From NCBI RefSeq assembly GCF_003857055.1, contig NZ_QGSZ01000146.1, forward strand, positions 1-34,701: a DNA stretch of 34,701 nt. The letters are read 5' to 3'. Each line of letters opens with the position of its first letter. Position 1 is the stretch's first letter. Positions 21,201-28,574 of the stretch are shown here, one piece after another. The stretch is from Micromonospora inaquosa. GTDB lineage: Bacteria > Actinomycetota > Actinomycetes > Mycobacteriales > Micromonosporaceae. The position numbers were made by a program, and so were the translations under genes. Below the pieces are notes generated by a model that saw only the letters and a list, made by a program, of their open reading frames with translations, did not search any database and had not been told where the DNA came from.

Positions 21201-24100
21201 AGATCCGGTTCCGGGCCGCCTCGGCCGCCGCTGGCGGTCGGATTGAGGTTCGCTCGGGTGCGGTTGACGGACCGGTGGTCGCCACGGCCGTCGTACCGTC
21301 GACCGGGGCGTGGCAGACGTACACGGACGTGAGCGCACCGGTCACCGGTGCCGCGAGCGGTTCGCTGTACTTCGTGGCCCGCGACCCGAACGGCGGAACG
21401 GGTTCGCTGTTCAACGTCAACTGGATGGACTTCGTCGGCCGCGGTGTCACCGAGAACGGGCCGCCGACGGTCAGCGCCACGGCCACCCCGGCCACCGGCA
21501 CCGCACCGGTCACCGTCGCCTTCGACGGCACGGCCACGGATGCCGAGGGCGACACCCCGCTGACGTACGCCTGGGACTTCGGTGACGGAGGCACGGCGAC
21601 CACCCTGGACGCCAGCCACACCTACACCAGCCCGGGCACCTTCACGGCCACCCTCACGGTGACCGACAGCAAGGGTGCCAAGTCGTACGCCACCGTGCCG
21701 GTGCGGGTCGACGCGCCGGACACGTCCTGCTTCGGGGCGCGTTCGGACGACTTCAACGGCAACACCCTCGACAAGGACCGCTGGACCAGCGTGATCCGGG
21801 AGAACCAGCTCTACTCGCTCAGTGGCGGCGCACTGCGGCTGCCGACCGGCGTGGGTGACCTCTACGGCGCACGCAACGACGCCACCAACCTGGTGCTCCA
21901 GGCGGCTCCGACCGGCGCATGGGAGATGACCACCAAGGTCACTCTGCCGGTGACGGCCAACTACCAGCAGGCTGGCCTGCTGGTGTACGGCGACGACGAC
22001 AACTACGCCAAGCTGGACCTGCTGTACAACGGCAGCCGGCGGGTGGAGTTCATCCGGGAGACGGCGGCCACGCCGCGCAACGACTCCGCCGACGCCACCA
22101 ACGCACCGGCGGGTGACACCGTGTACCTGCGGGTCACCAGCGACGGGACGAACCTGACCGCGTCCGTCTCGGGCGACGGTCAGACCTTCACCTCGGTCGG
22201 CCGTTCGGCCGAGCTCGCCGGCATCACCAACCCGCGGATCGGGGTCTTCGCGCTCAACGGTGGCACCGAGGCACCGGTTGTCGAGGCGGCCTTCGACTCG
22301 TTCCAGGTGACGCCGGACGCCCCGGCCGGGCCGGTCGACCCGTCGGACGAGTTCAATGGCGACGCGCTGGACAAGTGCCGGTGGGACGCCGTCCTGCGGG
22401 AGGACCCGGCCGGTTACCGGGTCACCGGTGGCGCGCTGCGGATCGACGTGCCCAACGGTGACATCTACGGCACCGACAACACCGGGCCGAAGAACTTCAT
22501 CCTCCAGACCGCGCCGTCGGGCGACTGGACCCTGGAGACGAAGGTCGACGGCAGTCTGCTGAACGAGCAGTACCAGCAGGCCGGTCTGCTCGTGCAGGCC
22601 GACGACGACAACTACCTGAAGTTCGACTTCATCGCGGACAACCAGGCCGGCTCGGCGGTGACGCGGCGGATCGAGTTCCGCAGCGAGATCGCCGGTACGG
22701 TCCAGAACCCGCAGCCGGAGGCGGCCAACCTGACCGATGCCGTGTGGCACCTGCGGCTGGCCCGCACGGGCGACACGTTCACCGCGTCGTACTCGGCCGA
22801 CGGGACGACCTGGACCGCGTTGGAGTCGTTGACCAACAGCGCGGTCGGGGCCACCCCGAAGGTCGGGCTGTTCACCCTCGGCGCCAACCAGACGGCGTCG
22901 AAGACCGCCTCGTTCGACTACTTCCGGCTCAGCACGGAGGTCGCCGACGAGACCGCGCCGGTGACCACCGCTGCGGTTTCGGGCACCCCGACCGACGGGT
23001 GGCACACCGGGCCGGTGACGATCACGCTCACCGGGGCCGACGAGGCCGGCGGTAGCGGGCTCGCCAGCACCGAGTACCAGCTCGACGGTGCCACCACCTG
23101 GACGGCCTACACCGCTGCGGTGGCGGTCAGCGGGGACGGCGAGCACGAGCTTCGGTTCCGCTCGACGGACGAGGCCGGCAACGTGGAGGCGACGAAGACC
23201 GTCTCGGTCAAGATCGACGCCACCGCGCCGGTGACCTCGGCGACGTTCGCTCCGGCGAACGACGCCGGTTGGCACGAGGGGACCATCCCGGTCGTGCTGG
23301 CCGCTACCGACGCCGGTTCCGGCGTGAAGACGGTGGAGTGGTCGCTGGACGGTGGCGAGTGGACGCCGTACTCGACGCCGGTCGAGGTGACCGGTGACGG
23401 GCAGCACGAGCTGCTGTTCCGCTCGACGGACAAGGCGGGCAACGTCGAGACGCTGAAGTCGGCGGTGCTGCGCATCGACGGCACCAAGCCGACGCTGCTG
23501 GTGTCCGGTCTCGCCGACGGGCAGCTGTACGGCGACAGTCAGGACGTCCGGGTGGCCTGGCAGGCCGTTGACCCGACCTCGGGCATCGCGTCCGTGGTCG
23601 GTCAGCTCGACGGCCAGGCGTACGCCAGCGGCACTCTGCAGGCCATGTACGACCTGTCCCTCGGCCTGCACGAGCTGACCGTGACCGCGACCGACAAGGC
23701 GGGCAACAAGACCACCTCGACGGTCCGGTTCTTCGTCACCACCTCGTTCCGGGACATGCAGAGTCTGCTGGACCGGTTCAAGGCGACGGGGCGGCTCTCG
23801 ACCAAGGCGCACAAGCAGTTGTCGAACAAGCTCGACAATGTGCGCGCGTCCGAGGCGGCCGGCGACGACAAGGCGGCCGTACGGCAGCTGACCGCGTTCC
23901 GGACGCTCGCCTCTGACGCCACGCTGGTGCCCGAGGCGGAGGTCCGGGATGTCCTGATCCGGGACGCCGATGCCATGATCGTTCGGCTCGGCGGCGCGGC
24001 CAGCAAGGCCGGGGTCAAGGCGAACGACGGCGACTCGGTCAAGGGCACCGGGCGGCTTGGTGGCGACGCCACCCGGCTGGCACCCGGTCGCCAGCTCTGA
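18269..24100 (+). CDS. Giant secreted ThuA / sugar-dehydrogenase / PKD / CBM / FIMAH protein
   Basis: Secreted protein of 1943 residues. The GTG at 18269 with AGGAGG just before it opens a signal peptide (RSRRARVPITATLISLAMAS, cleavage near TPAQA). Domains by residue: ThuA-like (about 59-274: FSKTAGFRHDSIP, YVGIHAASDTEYSW, HPVAWCQDYDGGRSWYTGLG); six-bladed glucose/sorbosone dehydrogenase-like propeller (about 291-721: NTCCHAGGSMTFDGEGNLYL, IYAMGFRNPFRI, YGPDANSDNP); PKD (722-808: TYAWAFGDGQTS); a Cys-containing Ig-like region (808-924); CBM6-like (924-1060); PKD (1064-1149); two DUF1349/concanavalin-like domains (1158-1348, 1356-1558: DDFNGNTLDKDRW, QQAGLLVYGDDDNYAKLD); two OmpL47-like repeats and a third Ig-like unit (1564-1825: ELRFRSTDEAGNVE); and a C-terminal FIMAH helical domain (1826-1911). 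It probably binds and oxidises or hydrolyses extracellular carbohydrate; the substrate is unknown. A very strong terminator follows. Confidence 0.9.
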   Translation: MSRSRRARVPITATLISLAMASTTLFGTPAQAAAQVPPRDAKAAAPVSQVAPKAPKAAADPFSVLVFSKTAGFRHDSIPTGIAAIQQLGVDNGFTVDNSEDGAAFNDANLAKYKAVIWLSTTGDVLNADQQAAFERYVKAGGGYVGIHAASDTEYSWAWYGDLVGAYFANHPQNQTATVKVEDHAHPSTAELPDRWSRFDEWYNYQTNPRPDVHVLASLDEKSYTPGAGAMGADHPVAWCQDYDGGRSWYTGLGHTRESYAEPEFLSHLLGGIRTAAGVENADCGASKTSNFEKISLDSNTSNPMELDIAPDGRVFYVERDGRVQIIKPDTGNTVTAVDLDVFTGNEDGLIGIRLDPDFATNKWVYLYYAPNDGVTRNLLSRFTVTGDTIDPASEKQVLRVDTQRNTCCHAGGSMTFDGEGNLYLATGDNTNPFESNSYSPIDERSGRQDYDAQRTSANTNDLRGKVIRIHPEDDGTYTVPAGNLFAPGTEKTRPEIYAMGFRNPFRIGTDPKTNTLYVGDYGPDANSDNPNRGPRGLVEWNIVTPGNYGWPYCTGTNEAYNDYTFPSGPSGAKFDCAAPVNNSPNNTGLTNLPPVVPATVDYGYAGDARYPEIGGGGAPMGGPVYRYDADLNSTRKWPAYYDGKALLGEWNQNKMYTMQVTADGKSLVDINQLLTGMSMIRPMDFEFGPDGALYLIEWGSGFGGNNDNSGVYRIDYTAGDRAPIAAASADPTSGAAPLTVTFSSAGSRDPDGGTLTYAWAFGDGQTSTEANPTHTYTTAGNYTAQLTVTNPKGRTAVANVPVTVGNTSPTVTLEFPPDGGFFEWGDQVRYSIKVTDPEDGDVDCDRVNLQVLLGHDEHAHPLEQHTGCTGTVQTSLASGHGAEANVFAVFEATYTDDGGAGGASPLTGRVIEVLQPKRKQAEFFTATGRAPVSTGGGDAGVQREAATDSAGGGQSIAFIEDGDWWSLAPANLTNITEIRFRAASAAAGGRIEVRSGAVDGPVVATAVVPSTGAWQTYTDVSAPVTGAASGSLYFVARDPNGGTGSLFNVNWMDFVGRGVTENGPPTVSATATPATGTAPVTVAFDGTATDAEGDTPLTYAWDFGDGGTATTLDASHTYTSPGTFTATLTVTDSKGAKSYATVPVRVDAPDTSCFGARSDDFNGNTLDKDRWTSVIRENQLYSLSGGALRLPTGVGDLYGARNDATNLVLQAAPTGAWEMTTKVTLPVTANYQQAGLLVYGDDDNYAKLDLLYNGSRRVEFIRETAATPRNDSADATNAPAGDTVYLRVTSDGTNLTASVSGDGQTFTSVGRSAELAGITNPRIGVFALNGGTEAPVVEAAFDSFQVTPDAPAGPVDPSDEFNGDALDKCRWDAVLREDPAGYRVTGGALRIDVPNGDIYGTDNTGPKNFILQTAPSGDWTLETKVDGSLLNEQYQQAGLLVQADDDNYLKFDFIADNQAGSAVTRRIEFRSEIAGTVQNPQPEAANLTDAVWHLRLARTGDTFTASYSADGTTWTALESLTNSAVGATPKVGLFTLGANQTASKTASFDYFRLSTEVADETAPVTTAAVSGTPTDGWHTGPVTITLTGADEAGGSGLASTEYQLDGATTWTAYTAAVAVSGDGEHELRFRSTDEAGNVEATKTVSVKIDATAPVTSATFAPANDAGWHEGTIPVVLAATDAGSGVKTVEWSLDGGEWTPYSTPVEVTGDGQHELLFRSTDKAGNVETLKSAVLRIDGTKPTLLVSGLADGQLYGDSQDVRVAWQAVDPTSGIASVVGQLDGQAYASGTLQAMYDLSLGLHELTVTATDKAGNKTTSTVRFFVTTSFRDMQSLLDRFKATGRLSTKAHKQLSNKLDNVRASEAAGDDKAAVRQLTAFRTLASDATLVPEAEVRDVLIRDADAMIVRLGGAASKAGVKANDGDSVKGTGRLGGDATRLAPGRQL

Positions 24101-24106
24101 TCCGAT

Positions 24107-24146
24107 GAGGCCCCTCCCCGACGCTACGGCGTCGGGGAGGGGCCTC
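24107..24146 (+). terminator. Very strong terminator after the ThuA/GSDH gene
   Basis: A perfect 18-bp stem, GAGGCCCCTCCCCGACGC (24107-24124) with its exact complement at 24129-24146 and a TACG tetraloop, beginning six bases after the stop codon. The ribosome site of the next gene lies only a few bases beyond. Confidence 0.85.
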
Positions 24147-24172
24147 CCTCATTCGGTAGGGAGGGGATGTCC

Positions 24173-24727
24173 GTGACGGGTATCCGCAAGGTGTTGGCCG
24201 CCGTCTTCATCGGACTGGCCCTGACCCTGTCCGCCGCTGCCCCGGCGGCGGCGCAGGCCGCTCAGGCCGCCCCGGCTGCGCAGGCCGACAAGCTCAAACT
24301 CACGGTGGCCGGCGACGGGGCTCAGGGCGTCACCATCCAGGCCAGCTACGCCGATGGTCGCCGGCTGGAGCAGGTGGTGCGGCTGGTCCTCACCGCCACC
24401 GGCCCCGATGGGCAGAAGGTCGGGCCGGTGCAGTTGGAACCGCAGCCCGAGGGGCACGGCTTCTACAGCAGCGGCCCGGTGCTCTCCACGGGCACCTGGA
24501 AGGTGACTGTGAACTCCCCCGCACCGTTGCAGGGCAAGGCCACCGCAACGGTGCAGGCCCGCGCGGCGCAGTCACCGCCGGTGCCCGAGCCGGTCGCGGT
24601 GAACAAGCCGGCGGACGGGGCAGGCGGGGCGGGAGCCGGCTGGTGGCCGTTCGCGGCGGCCGGTCTGGTCCTGGTGGCCGCGGCGATGGGGGTGGCCATG
24701 CTGTTCGGCCGCCGCCGCACCGACTGA
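24173..24727 (+). CDS. Small secreted, C-terminally membrane-anchored protein
   Basis: A protein of about 183 residues that I cannot assign to a named family. It has a signal peptide (RKVLAAVFIGLALTLSAAAP, cut near AAAQA), an extracellular beta-rich region of about 90 residues (LKLTVAGDGAQGVTIQASYA, TGTWKVTVNSPAPLQG), a Pro/Ala/Gly linker, and a C-terminal membrane helix (WWPFAAAGLVLVAAAMGVAM) followed by a basic FGRRR stop-transfer end. The ectodomain pattern is reminiscent of YtkA/CopC-like beta-sandwich proteins, at low confidence. The ribosome site GGGAGGGG (24159-24166) is eight bases from the GTG at 24173 but touches the in-frame ATG at 24167, so I prefer the GTG. It follows the giant exoprotein gene across a terminator and probably has its own expression. 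Confidence 0.75.
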   Translation: MTGIRKVLAAVFIGLALTLSAAAPAAAQAAQAAPAAQADKLKLTVAGDGAQGVTIQASYADGRRLEQVVRLVLTATGPDGQKVGPVQLEPQPEGHGFYSSGPVLSTGTWKVTVNSPAPLQGKATATVQARAAQSPPVPEPVAVNKPADGAGGAGAGWWPFAAAGLVLVAAAMGVAMLFGRRRTD

Positions 24728-24750
24728 TCAACCAACGCGCATTCGACGAC

Positions 24751-24781
24751 CGGGCCGGGCCGCGACGAGCGGCCCGGCCCG
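24751..24781. terminator. Hairpin terminator
   Basis: Perfect 13-bp arms CGGGCCGGGCCGC (24751-24763) and GCGGCCCGGCCCG (24769-24781) with a GACGA loop, 24 bases after the stop of the anchored protein. It lies between convergent genes. Confidence 0.75.
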
Positions 24782-24800
24782 TTGTCGTCTGATCCGGGCC

Positions 24801-24877
24801 TGATCGACTCGACATTCATGAAACCGCGCCTTCCCGGCCCCAGGTCACCCCGACTTCCAGGAACACGAGTGGATCAA
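24801..24877. repeat. Dispersed inverted-repeat element, copy B
   Basis: A 77-bp segment starting TGATCGACTCG and ending GTGGATCAA, with imperfect terminal inverted repeats (24801-24822 against 24855-24876). Blocks shared with copy A at 11785-11862 are TGATCGACTCG, TGAAACCG, CACCCCGAC and GATCAA. Like copy A, it lies between the 3' ends of convergent genes. Confidence 0.7.
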
Positions 24878-24901
24878 GGTGTCGCGCCCACCCCGCCACG
24901 C

Positions 24902-25855
24902 TCAGAGGATGGCGCGCAGTGCCGCCAGGTCCTCGTCGCTGGGCTCCCAGGTGCCGGCTGCGGCGTTGGCGCGCACCTGCTCGGGCGTGGTCGCACCGGC
25001 GATCACCGAGGTCACCGCCGGCTGGGCGGCCAGCCCACCGATCGCCACCTGGAGCATGGTCAGACCCCGCTCGGCCGCGTACGACTCGATCGCCTCGATC
25101 GTGTCCCAGTCGGCTGCGGCGAGCCGCTCCGCGTACCGGCCACCGCCGGAGAGCCGGCTGCCGGCCGGCGGCTGAGCCTCACGCTTGTACTTGCCGGTGA
25201 GCAGACCGTTGGCGAGCGGGAAGAACGGCAGCATGCCGAGGCCGAACCGCTCGCACGCCGGGATCACCTCGGCCTCCACCGAGCGCTCCAGCAGGCTGTA
25301 GTGGTTCTGCGCGCTGATGAAACGGGACCGACCGTTGGACGACGCGACCCAGTCCGCGTCGGCGATCTGCCAGCCGGCGAAGTTGGAGTTTCCCAGGTAG
25401 CGCACCTTGCCGTCGCGGACCAGGTCGTCCAGGGCGGCGAGGGTCTCGTCGATCGGGGTGCCCGGGTCGGGCTCGTGCATCTGGTACAGGTCGATGTGGT
25501 CGGTGCCGAGCCGGCGCAGCGACGCCTCCACCGCACGAGCGATGTAGCGACGCGCACCACGCGCGCCAAAGTCCGGCCCGTTGAGGCCGTTCATGTCCAT
25601 GCCGAACTTGGTGGCCACCACCACGTCGTCCCGGCGGCCCTTGAGCGCCTGCCCGAGCAGTTCCTCGGAGCCGCCCTGCGGCTCGCCGTAGATGTCGGCG
25701 GTGTCGAAGAGGGTGATCCCGGCGTCCAGGGCGGCGTCCACCACCGCCTGGGTGCCATCGAGGTCGAGCTTGCGGCCGAAGTTGTTGCAGCCGATGCCGA
25801 CAACGGACACCACGAGCCCGGAATCGCCCAGCCGGCGATAGGTCATCTCAGTCAC
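24902..25855 (-). CDS. Aldo/keto reductase
   Basis: NADPH-dependent carbonyl reductase of the aldo/keto reductase family, 317 residues, cytoplasmic. Visible are the N-terminal YRRLGDSGLVVSVVGIGCNN, the catalytic Asp and Tyr in LFDTADIYGEPQGGSEELLG, the Lys in VVVATKFGMD, DHIDLYQMHEPDPGTPIDET with the active-site His, VRYLGNSNFAGWQI, the NADP-loop region PLANGLLTGKY and the C-terminal VIAGATTPEQVRANAAA. The GTG at 25855 is chosen; an in-frame ATG lies three codons further in (25846), and neither has a strong ribosome site. The physiological substrate is unknown. Upstream lies a gene remnant and downstream a dispersed repeat. Confidence 0.9.
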   Translation of the reverse strand: MTEMTYRRLGDSGLVVSVVGIGCNNFGRKLDLDGTQAVVDAALDAGITLFDTADIYGEPQGGSEELLGQALKGRRDDVVVATKFGMDMNGLNGPDFGARGARRYIARAVEASLRRLGTDHIDLYQMHEPDPGTPIDETLAALDDLVRDGKVRYLGNSNFAGWQIADADWVASSNGRSRFISAQNHYSLLERSVEAEVIPACERFGLGMLPFFPLANGLLTGKYKREAQPPAGSRLSGGGRYAERLAAADWDTIEAIESYAAERGLTMLQVAIGGLAAQPAVTSVIAGATTPEQVRANAAAGTWEPSDEDLAALRAIL

Positions 25856-25901
25856 GCGATCTACCCTATGCCGGTCTGGCGCGGGACACCCCGGCGGAGG
25901 C

Positions 25902-26121
25902 TCAGCCGACCACCTCGGTGACCAGCCCACGGGCGGCGTTGATGGTCGCGGCCGGCTCGGCCGGACTGCGGCCCACGGCACCGAGCAGTGCCTGCGCCCG
26001 CCGCGCGAAATGCGGGGGCGCCCCCGGCAGCCGCCCCGCGGCGGCGATCATTCCCTTCTCGTTGACCAGCCACCACCCCGTCGACGGCGCACAGGCGGTC
26101 GGGCAGGTCGCTGGGGATCAC
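25902..26121 (-). pseudogene. Frameshifted C-terminal remnant, possibly of a nucleotidyltransferase-like gene
   Basis: From a GTG at 26121, overlapping the ABC-F stop (GTGA), one frame encodes IPSDLPDRLCAVDG; from about 26078 the next frame continues with WWLVNEKGMIAAAGRLPGAP and runs to a stop at 25902. Removing one G from the GGGG run (CCCC at 26076-26079 on the plus strand) joins them as DGWWLVNEKG. The joined product would be about 72 residues. The WWLVNEKG...PPHFARRAQALLGAVG pattern recalls the C-terminal part of nucleotidyltransferase-like proteins, but I am not sure of that family. It may be a decayed gene, a sequencing error in a homopolymer, or spurious. Confidence 0.4.
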
Positions 26122-27797
26122 CCGACGTCCCAGACCGGTTCCGGGGTCTCCACCACCTCGCTGTCACCTCGGAAAAGCACGAACCTGTCGAAGGAGCGGG
26201 TGAACCAGCGGTCGTGGGTGACCGCGATCACCGTTCCCTCGAAGGCGTTCAGGCCCGCTTCGAGCGCTTCCGCGCTGGCCAGGTCGAGGTTGTCGGTGGG
26301 CTCGTCGAGCAGCAGCAGGGTCGCCCCGGACAGCTCCAGCAGCAGCACCAGGAACCGGGCCTGCTGTCCGCCGGAGAGCGTGCCGAAGCGCTGGTCGCCC
26401 TGCGCGGCCAGCTCGTAGCGGCTGAGCACACCCATCGCCGCGTGCCGGTCCATTCCGGTGCGGTGCTCGTCGCCCCGCCAGAGGATCTCGACGAGCGTCT
26501 TCGACATCAGCTCCGGCCGGTCGTGGGTCTGGGAGAAGTGACCGGGTCGCACCCGGGCGCCCAGGCGGGCCACGCCGTCATGCGCCACCGGAGCGAGCGC
26601 CCCCGCCCCGTCGACCGGCCCGTTCGCCGGGTCCGGGTCGGTGCCGCCGCGAGCCAGCAGCCGCAGGAAGTGCGACTTGCCGGTGCCGTTGGCACCGAGC
26701 ACCGCCACCCGGTCGCCGTACCAGATCTCCAGGTCGAAGGGGAAGGTCAGGCCATCCAGCTCCAGCTGCTGGCAGACGACCGCGCGCTTGCCGGTCCGCC
26801 CGCCGCTGAGCCGCATCCGGATGTCCTGGTCCTTCGGGGGTACGGGCGGCGGCCCGGCCTCCTCGAACTTGCGCAACCGGGTCTGCGCGGCCTGGTAACG
26901 AGAGGCCAACCCGTCGTTGTACGCGGCCTTCTGCTTGTACATCAGCATCAGCTCGCGCAGCTTCTGGTGCTCCTCGTCCCACCGCCGGCGCAGCTCGTCG
27001 AGGCGGGCGTGTCGAGCCACCCGAGCCTCGTGCCAGCTGGCGAAGCCGCCCGGGTGCACCCAGGCGCTGCCACCCTCGACGGCGACCACCCGGTCGGCAC
27101 TCTGGGCCAGCAGTTCGCGGTCGTGCGAGACGTAGAGCACCGACTTGGTCGACTCGCGCAGTCGCGCCTCCAGCCAACGCTTGCCGGGCACGTCGAGGAA
27201 GTTGTCCGGTTCGTCGAGCAGCAGCACCTCGTCCGGGCCGCGCAGCAGCAACTCCAGGGCGAAGCGCTTCTGCTGGCCGCCGGACAGGGTACGCACCGGC
27301 CGGTCCCGTACGGCGTCCCAGGGCTGGCCGAGCACGATTGTCGCGACGGTGTCGAAGAGGACCTCGGCGTCGTACCCGCCGGCCTCGCCCCAGGCGCCGA
27401 GCGCATCGGCGTACGCCAGTTGGGCCTTGCCGGCGGCGTTGCTGAACTTGCCGTGGGCCTCGGCCGCCCGCATGGCCGCCTCGGTTTCGCCGAGCCGCCG
27501 GCCGGCGTCGCGCAGCGTCGGCGGGGCCAGCGACAACGCCAGGTCGGCGAGGGTCGACTCGTCGCCGATCATGCCGATGAACTGACGCATCACGCCCAGC
27601 CCTCCGGCCCGCGCGACGACGCCGCTGCGCACCGGCAGGTCGCCGGCGACCATTCTCAGCAGCGTCGTCTTTCCCGCGCCGTTCGGCCCGACCAGGGCGA
27701 CCTTGCTGCCCTCACCGACCCGGAACGACACGTCGGCGAAGAGTTCCCGACCGTCGGGCAGGATGTGCCCGACCGCTGCCACGTCCACGTATCCCAC
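26118..27797 (-). CDS. ABC-F family ATPase
   Basis: Soluble protein of 559 residues with two ABC ATPase domains and no membrane segments, the ABC-F plan of ribosome-associated factors. Domain 1: Walker A GPNGAGKTT, signature LSGGQQKRFAL, Walker B VLLLDEPDNFLD. The charged inter-domain linker runs through ELRRRWDEEHQKLRELM and YNDGLASRYQAAQTRLRKFE. Domain 2: Walker A GANGTGKSH, signature LSGGQQARFLV, Walker B LLLLDEPTDNLD, switch VIAVTHDRW. The second Walker A has His where Ser/Thr-Thr is usual, and the first Walker B reads DNFLD instead of TNHLD. Family members act in translation or antibiotic resistance by target protection; which applies here cannot be told. The GTG at 27797 gives a normal N-terminus (GYVDVAAVGHIL) but has only a weak ribosome site. 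Confidence 0.88.
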   Translation of the reverse strand: MGYVDVAAVGHILPDGRELFADVSFRVGEGSKVALVGPNGAGKTTLLRMVAGDLPVRSGVVARAGGLGVMRQFIGMIGDESTLADLALSLAPPTLRDAGRRLGETEAAMRAAEAHGKFSNAAGKAQLAYADALGAWGEAGGYDAEVLFDTVATIVLGQPWDAVRDRPVRTLSGGQQKRFALELLLRGPDEVLLLDEPDNFLDVPGKRWLEARLRESTKSVLYVSHDRELLAQSADRVVAVEGGSAWVHPGGFASWHEARVARHARLDELRRRWDEEHQKLRELMLMYKQKAAYNDGLASRYQAAQTRLRKFEEAGPPPVPPKDQDIRMRLSGGRTGKRAVVCQQLELDGLTFPFDLEIWYGDRVAVLGANGTGKSHFLRLLARGGTDPDPANGPVDGAGALAPVAHDGVARLGARVRPGHFSQTHDRPELMSKTLVEILWRGDEHRTGMDRHAAMGVLSRYELAAQGDQRFGTLSGGQQARFLVLLLELSGATLLLLDEPTDNLDLASAEALEAGLNAFEGTVIAVTHDRWFTRSFDRFVLFRGDSEVVETPEPVWDVG

Positions 27798-27838
27798 GCC
27801 GGGATCCTGCCCCAGTGAGGGTCGGGGGGTACATCCAA

Positions 27839-28444
27839 TTACCGGGTGACGCGCAGCACCCGGAAGCCCTTCTGGCTGGCGTACCGCTCGACCTGCCAAC
27901 TCTGCTCGGTGAGCCAGCGTTGCAGCGAGTCGCCGCCGAGGTGCCGGGCGACCACCAACCAGCCGACGCCGTCCGGGGCCAGTCGGGGCAGCCAGCGCAG
28001 CAGCAGGTCGTGCAGCCCGTCCTTGCCGATCCGGATGGGCGGGTTCGACCAGAGCTGGGCGAAGCTGAGGTCTGCTGGGACGTCGTCCGGTGCGCTGACC
28101 CGCACCCGGTCGGTGGCGCCGATCCGAGCCGCGTTGGCGGCGGTCAGCTCGCGGGCCCGGGCATTGACGTCGACGGCCCAGATGGTGCTGGTGGGCGCGA
28201 GGTCGGCCAGGACGCAACTGATCGGTCCGAAGCCGCAGCCGAGGTCGAGCAGGTCGCCGCTGGTGTCGGCGGCGGGCAGCTCGGCTTTGCGGAGGAGCAC
28301 GGCGGTGCCGGGGTCGAGTCGGCTGGCGGAGAAGACCCCGCCGGCCGAGGCAAGCCGGTAGTCGCGGTCGGCGACGGAGAACTCGACCTCGCGCGCCGGG
28401 GCGTCGCTGGTGGGCTGAGCGGTGAAGTAGTGGTCGCCGGTCAC
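27839..28444 (-). CDS. RsmC-like class I SAM-dependent methyltransferase
   Basis: Small (201-residue) Rossmann-fold methyltransferase of the MTS/RsmC family, which methylates guanine N2 in 16S rRNA in better known cases. Seen are the N-terminal DHYFTAQPTSDAPAREVEFS, the substrate loop FSASRLDPGTAVLL, SAM motif I LLDLGCGFGPISCVLA, the acidic motif WAVDVNARARELTAANAARI and catalytic motif IV SNPPIRIGKDGLHDLL. The C-terminal GFRVLRVTR is typical of the actinobacterial single-domain form. The GTG at 28444 is chosen because the family's DHYF motif starts there; the open frame continues upstream without conserved sequence. The ABC-F gene follows after 41 bases on the same strand, possibly co-transcribed, and both plausibly act on ribosomes. 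Confidence 0.85.
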   Translation of the reverse strand: MTGDHYFTAQPTSDAPAREVEFSVADRDYRLASAGGVFSASRLDPGTAVLLRKAELPAADTSGDLLDLGCGFGPISCVLADLAPTSTIWAVDVNARARELTAANAARIGATDRVRVSAPDDVPADLSFAQLWSNPPIRIGKDGLHDLLLRWLPRLAPDGVGWLVVARHLGGDSLQRWLTEQSWQVERYASQKGFRVLRVTR

Positions 28445-28574
28445 CTGGCAATTCTCGCACCGGCCCGGGGACGACCGTCGGGGCGATCGGCTTCTCCACG
28501 GACCCGGCCCGGCCCACGCGCGCATTTACCCGAAATTACCCCCTAAAGGGACATTGACTCCTACTCTGGGCGAC

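Noticed and set aside
17960..23812. Two minus-strand open frames of about 970 codons opposite the ThuA/GSDH gene
   Set aside because: Codon-aligned antisense frames of a gene whose plus-strand translation shows many clear domains; the composition (Val/Arg/Gly-rich) is typical of such shadows.
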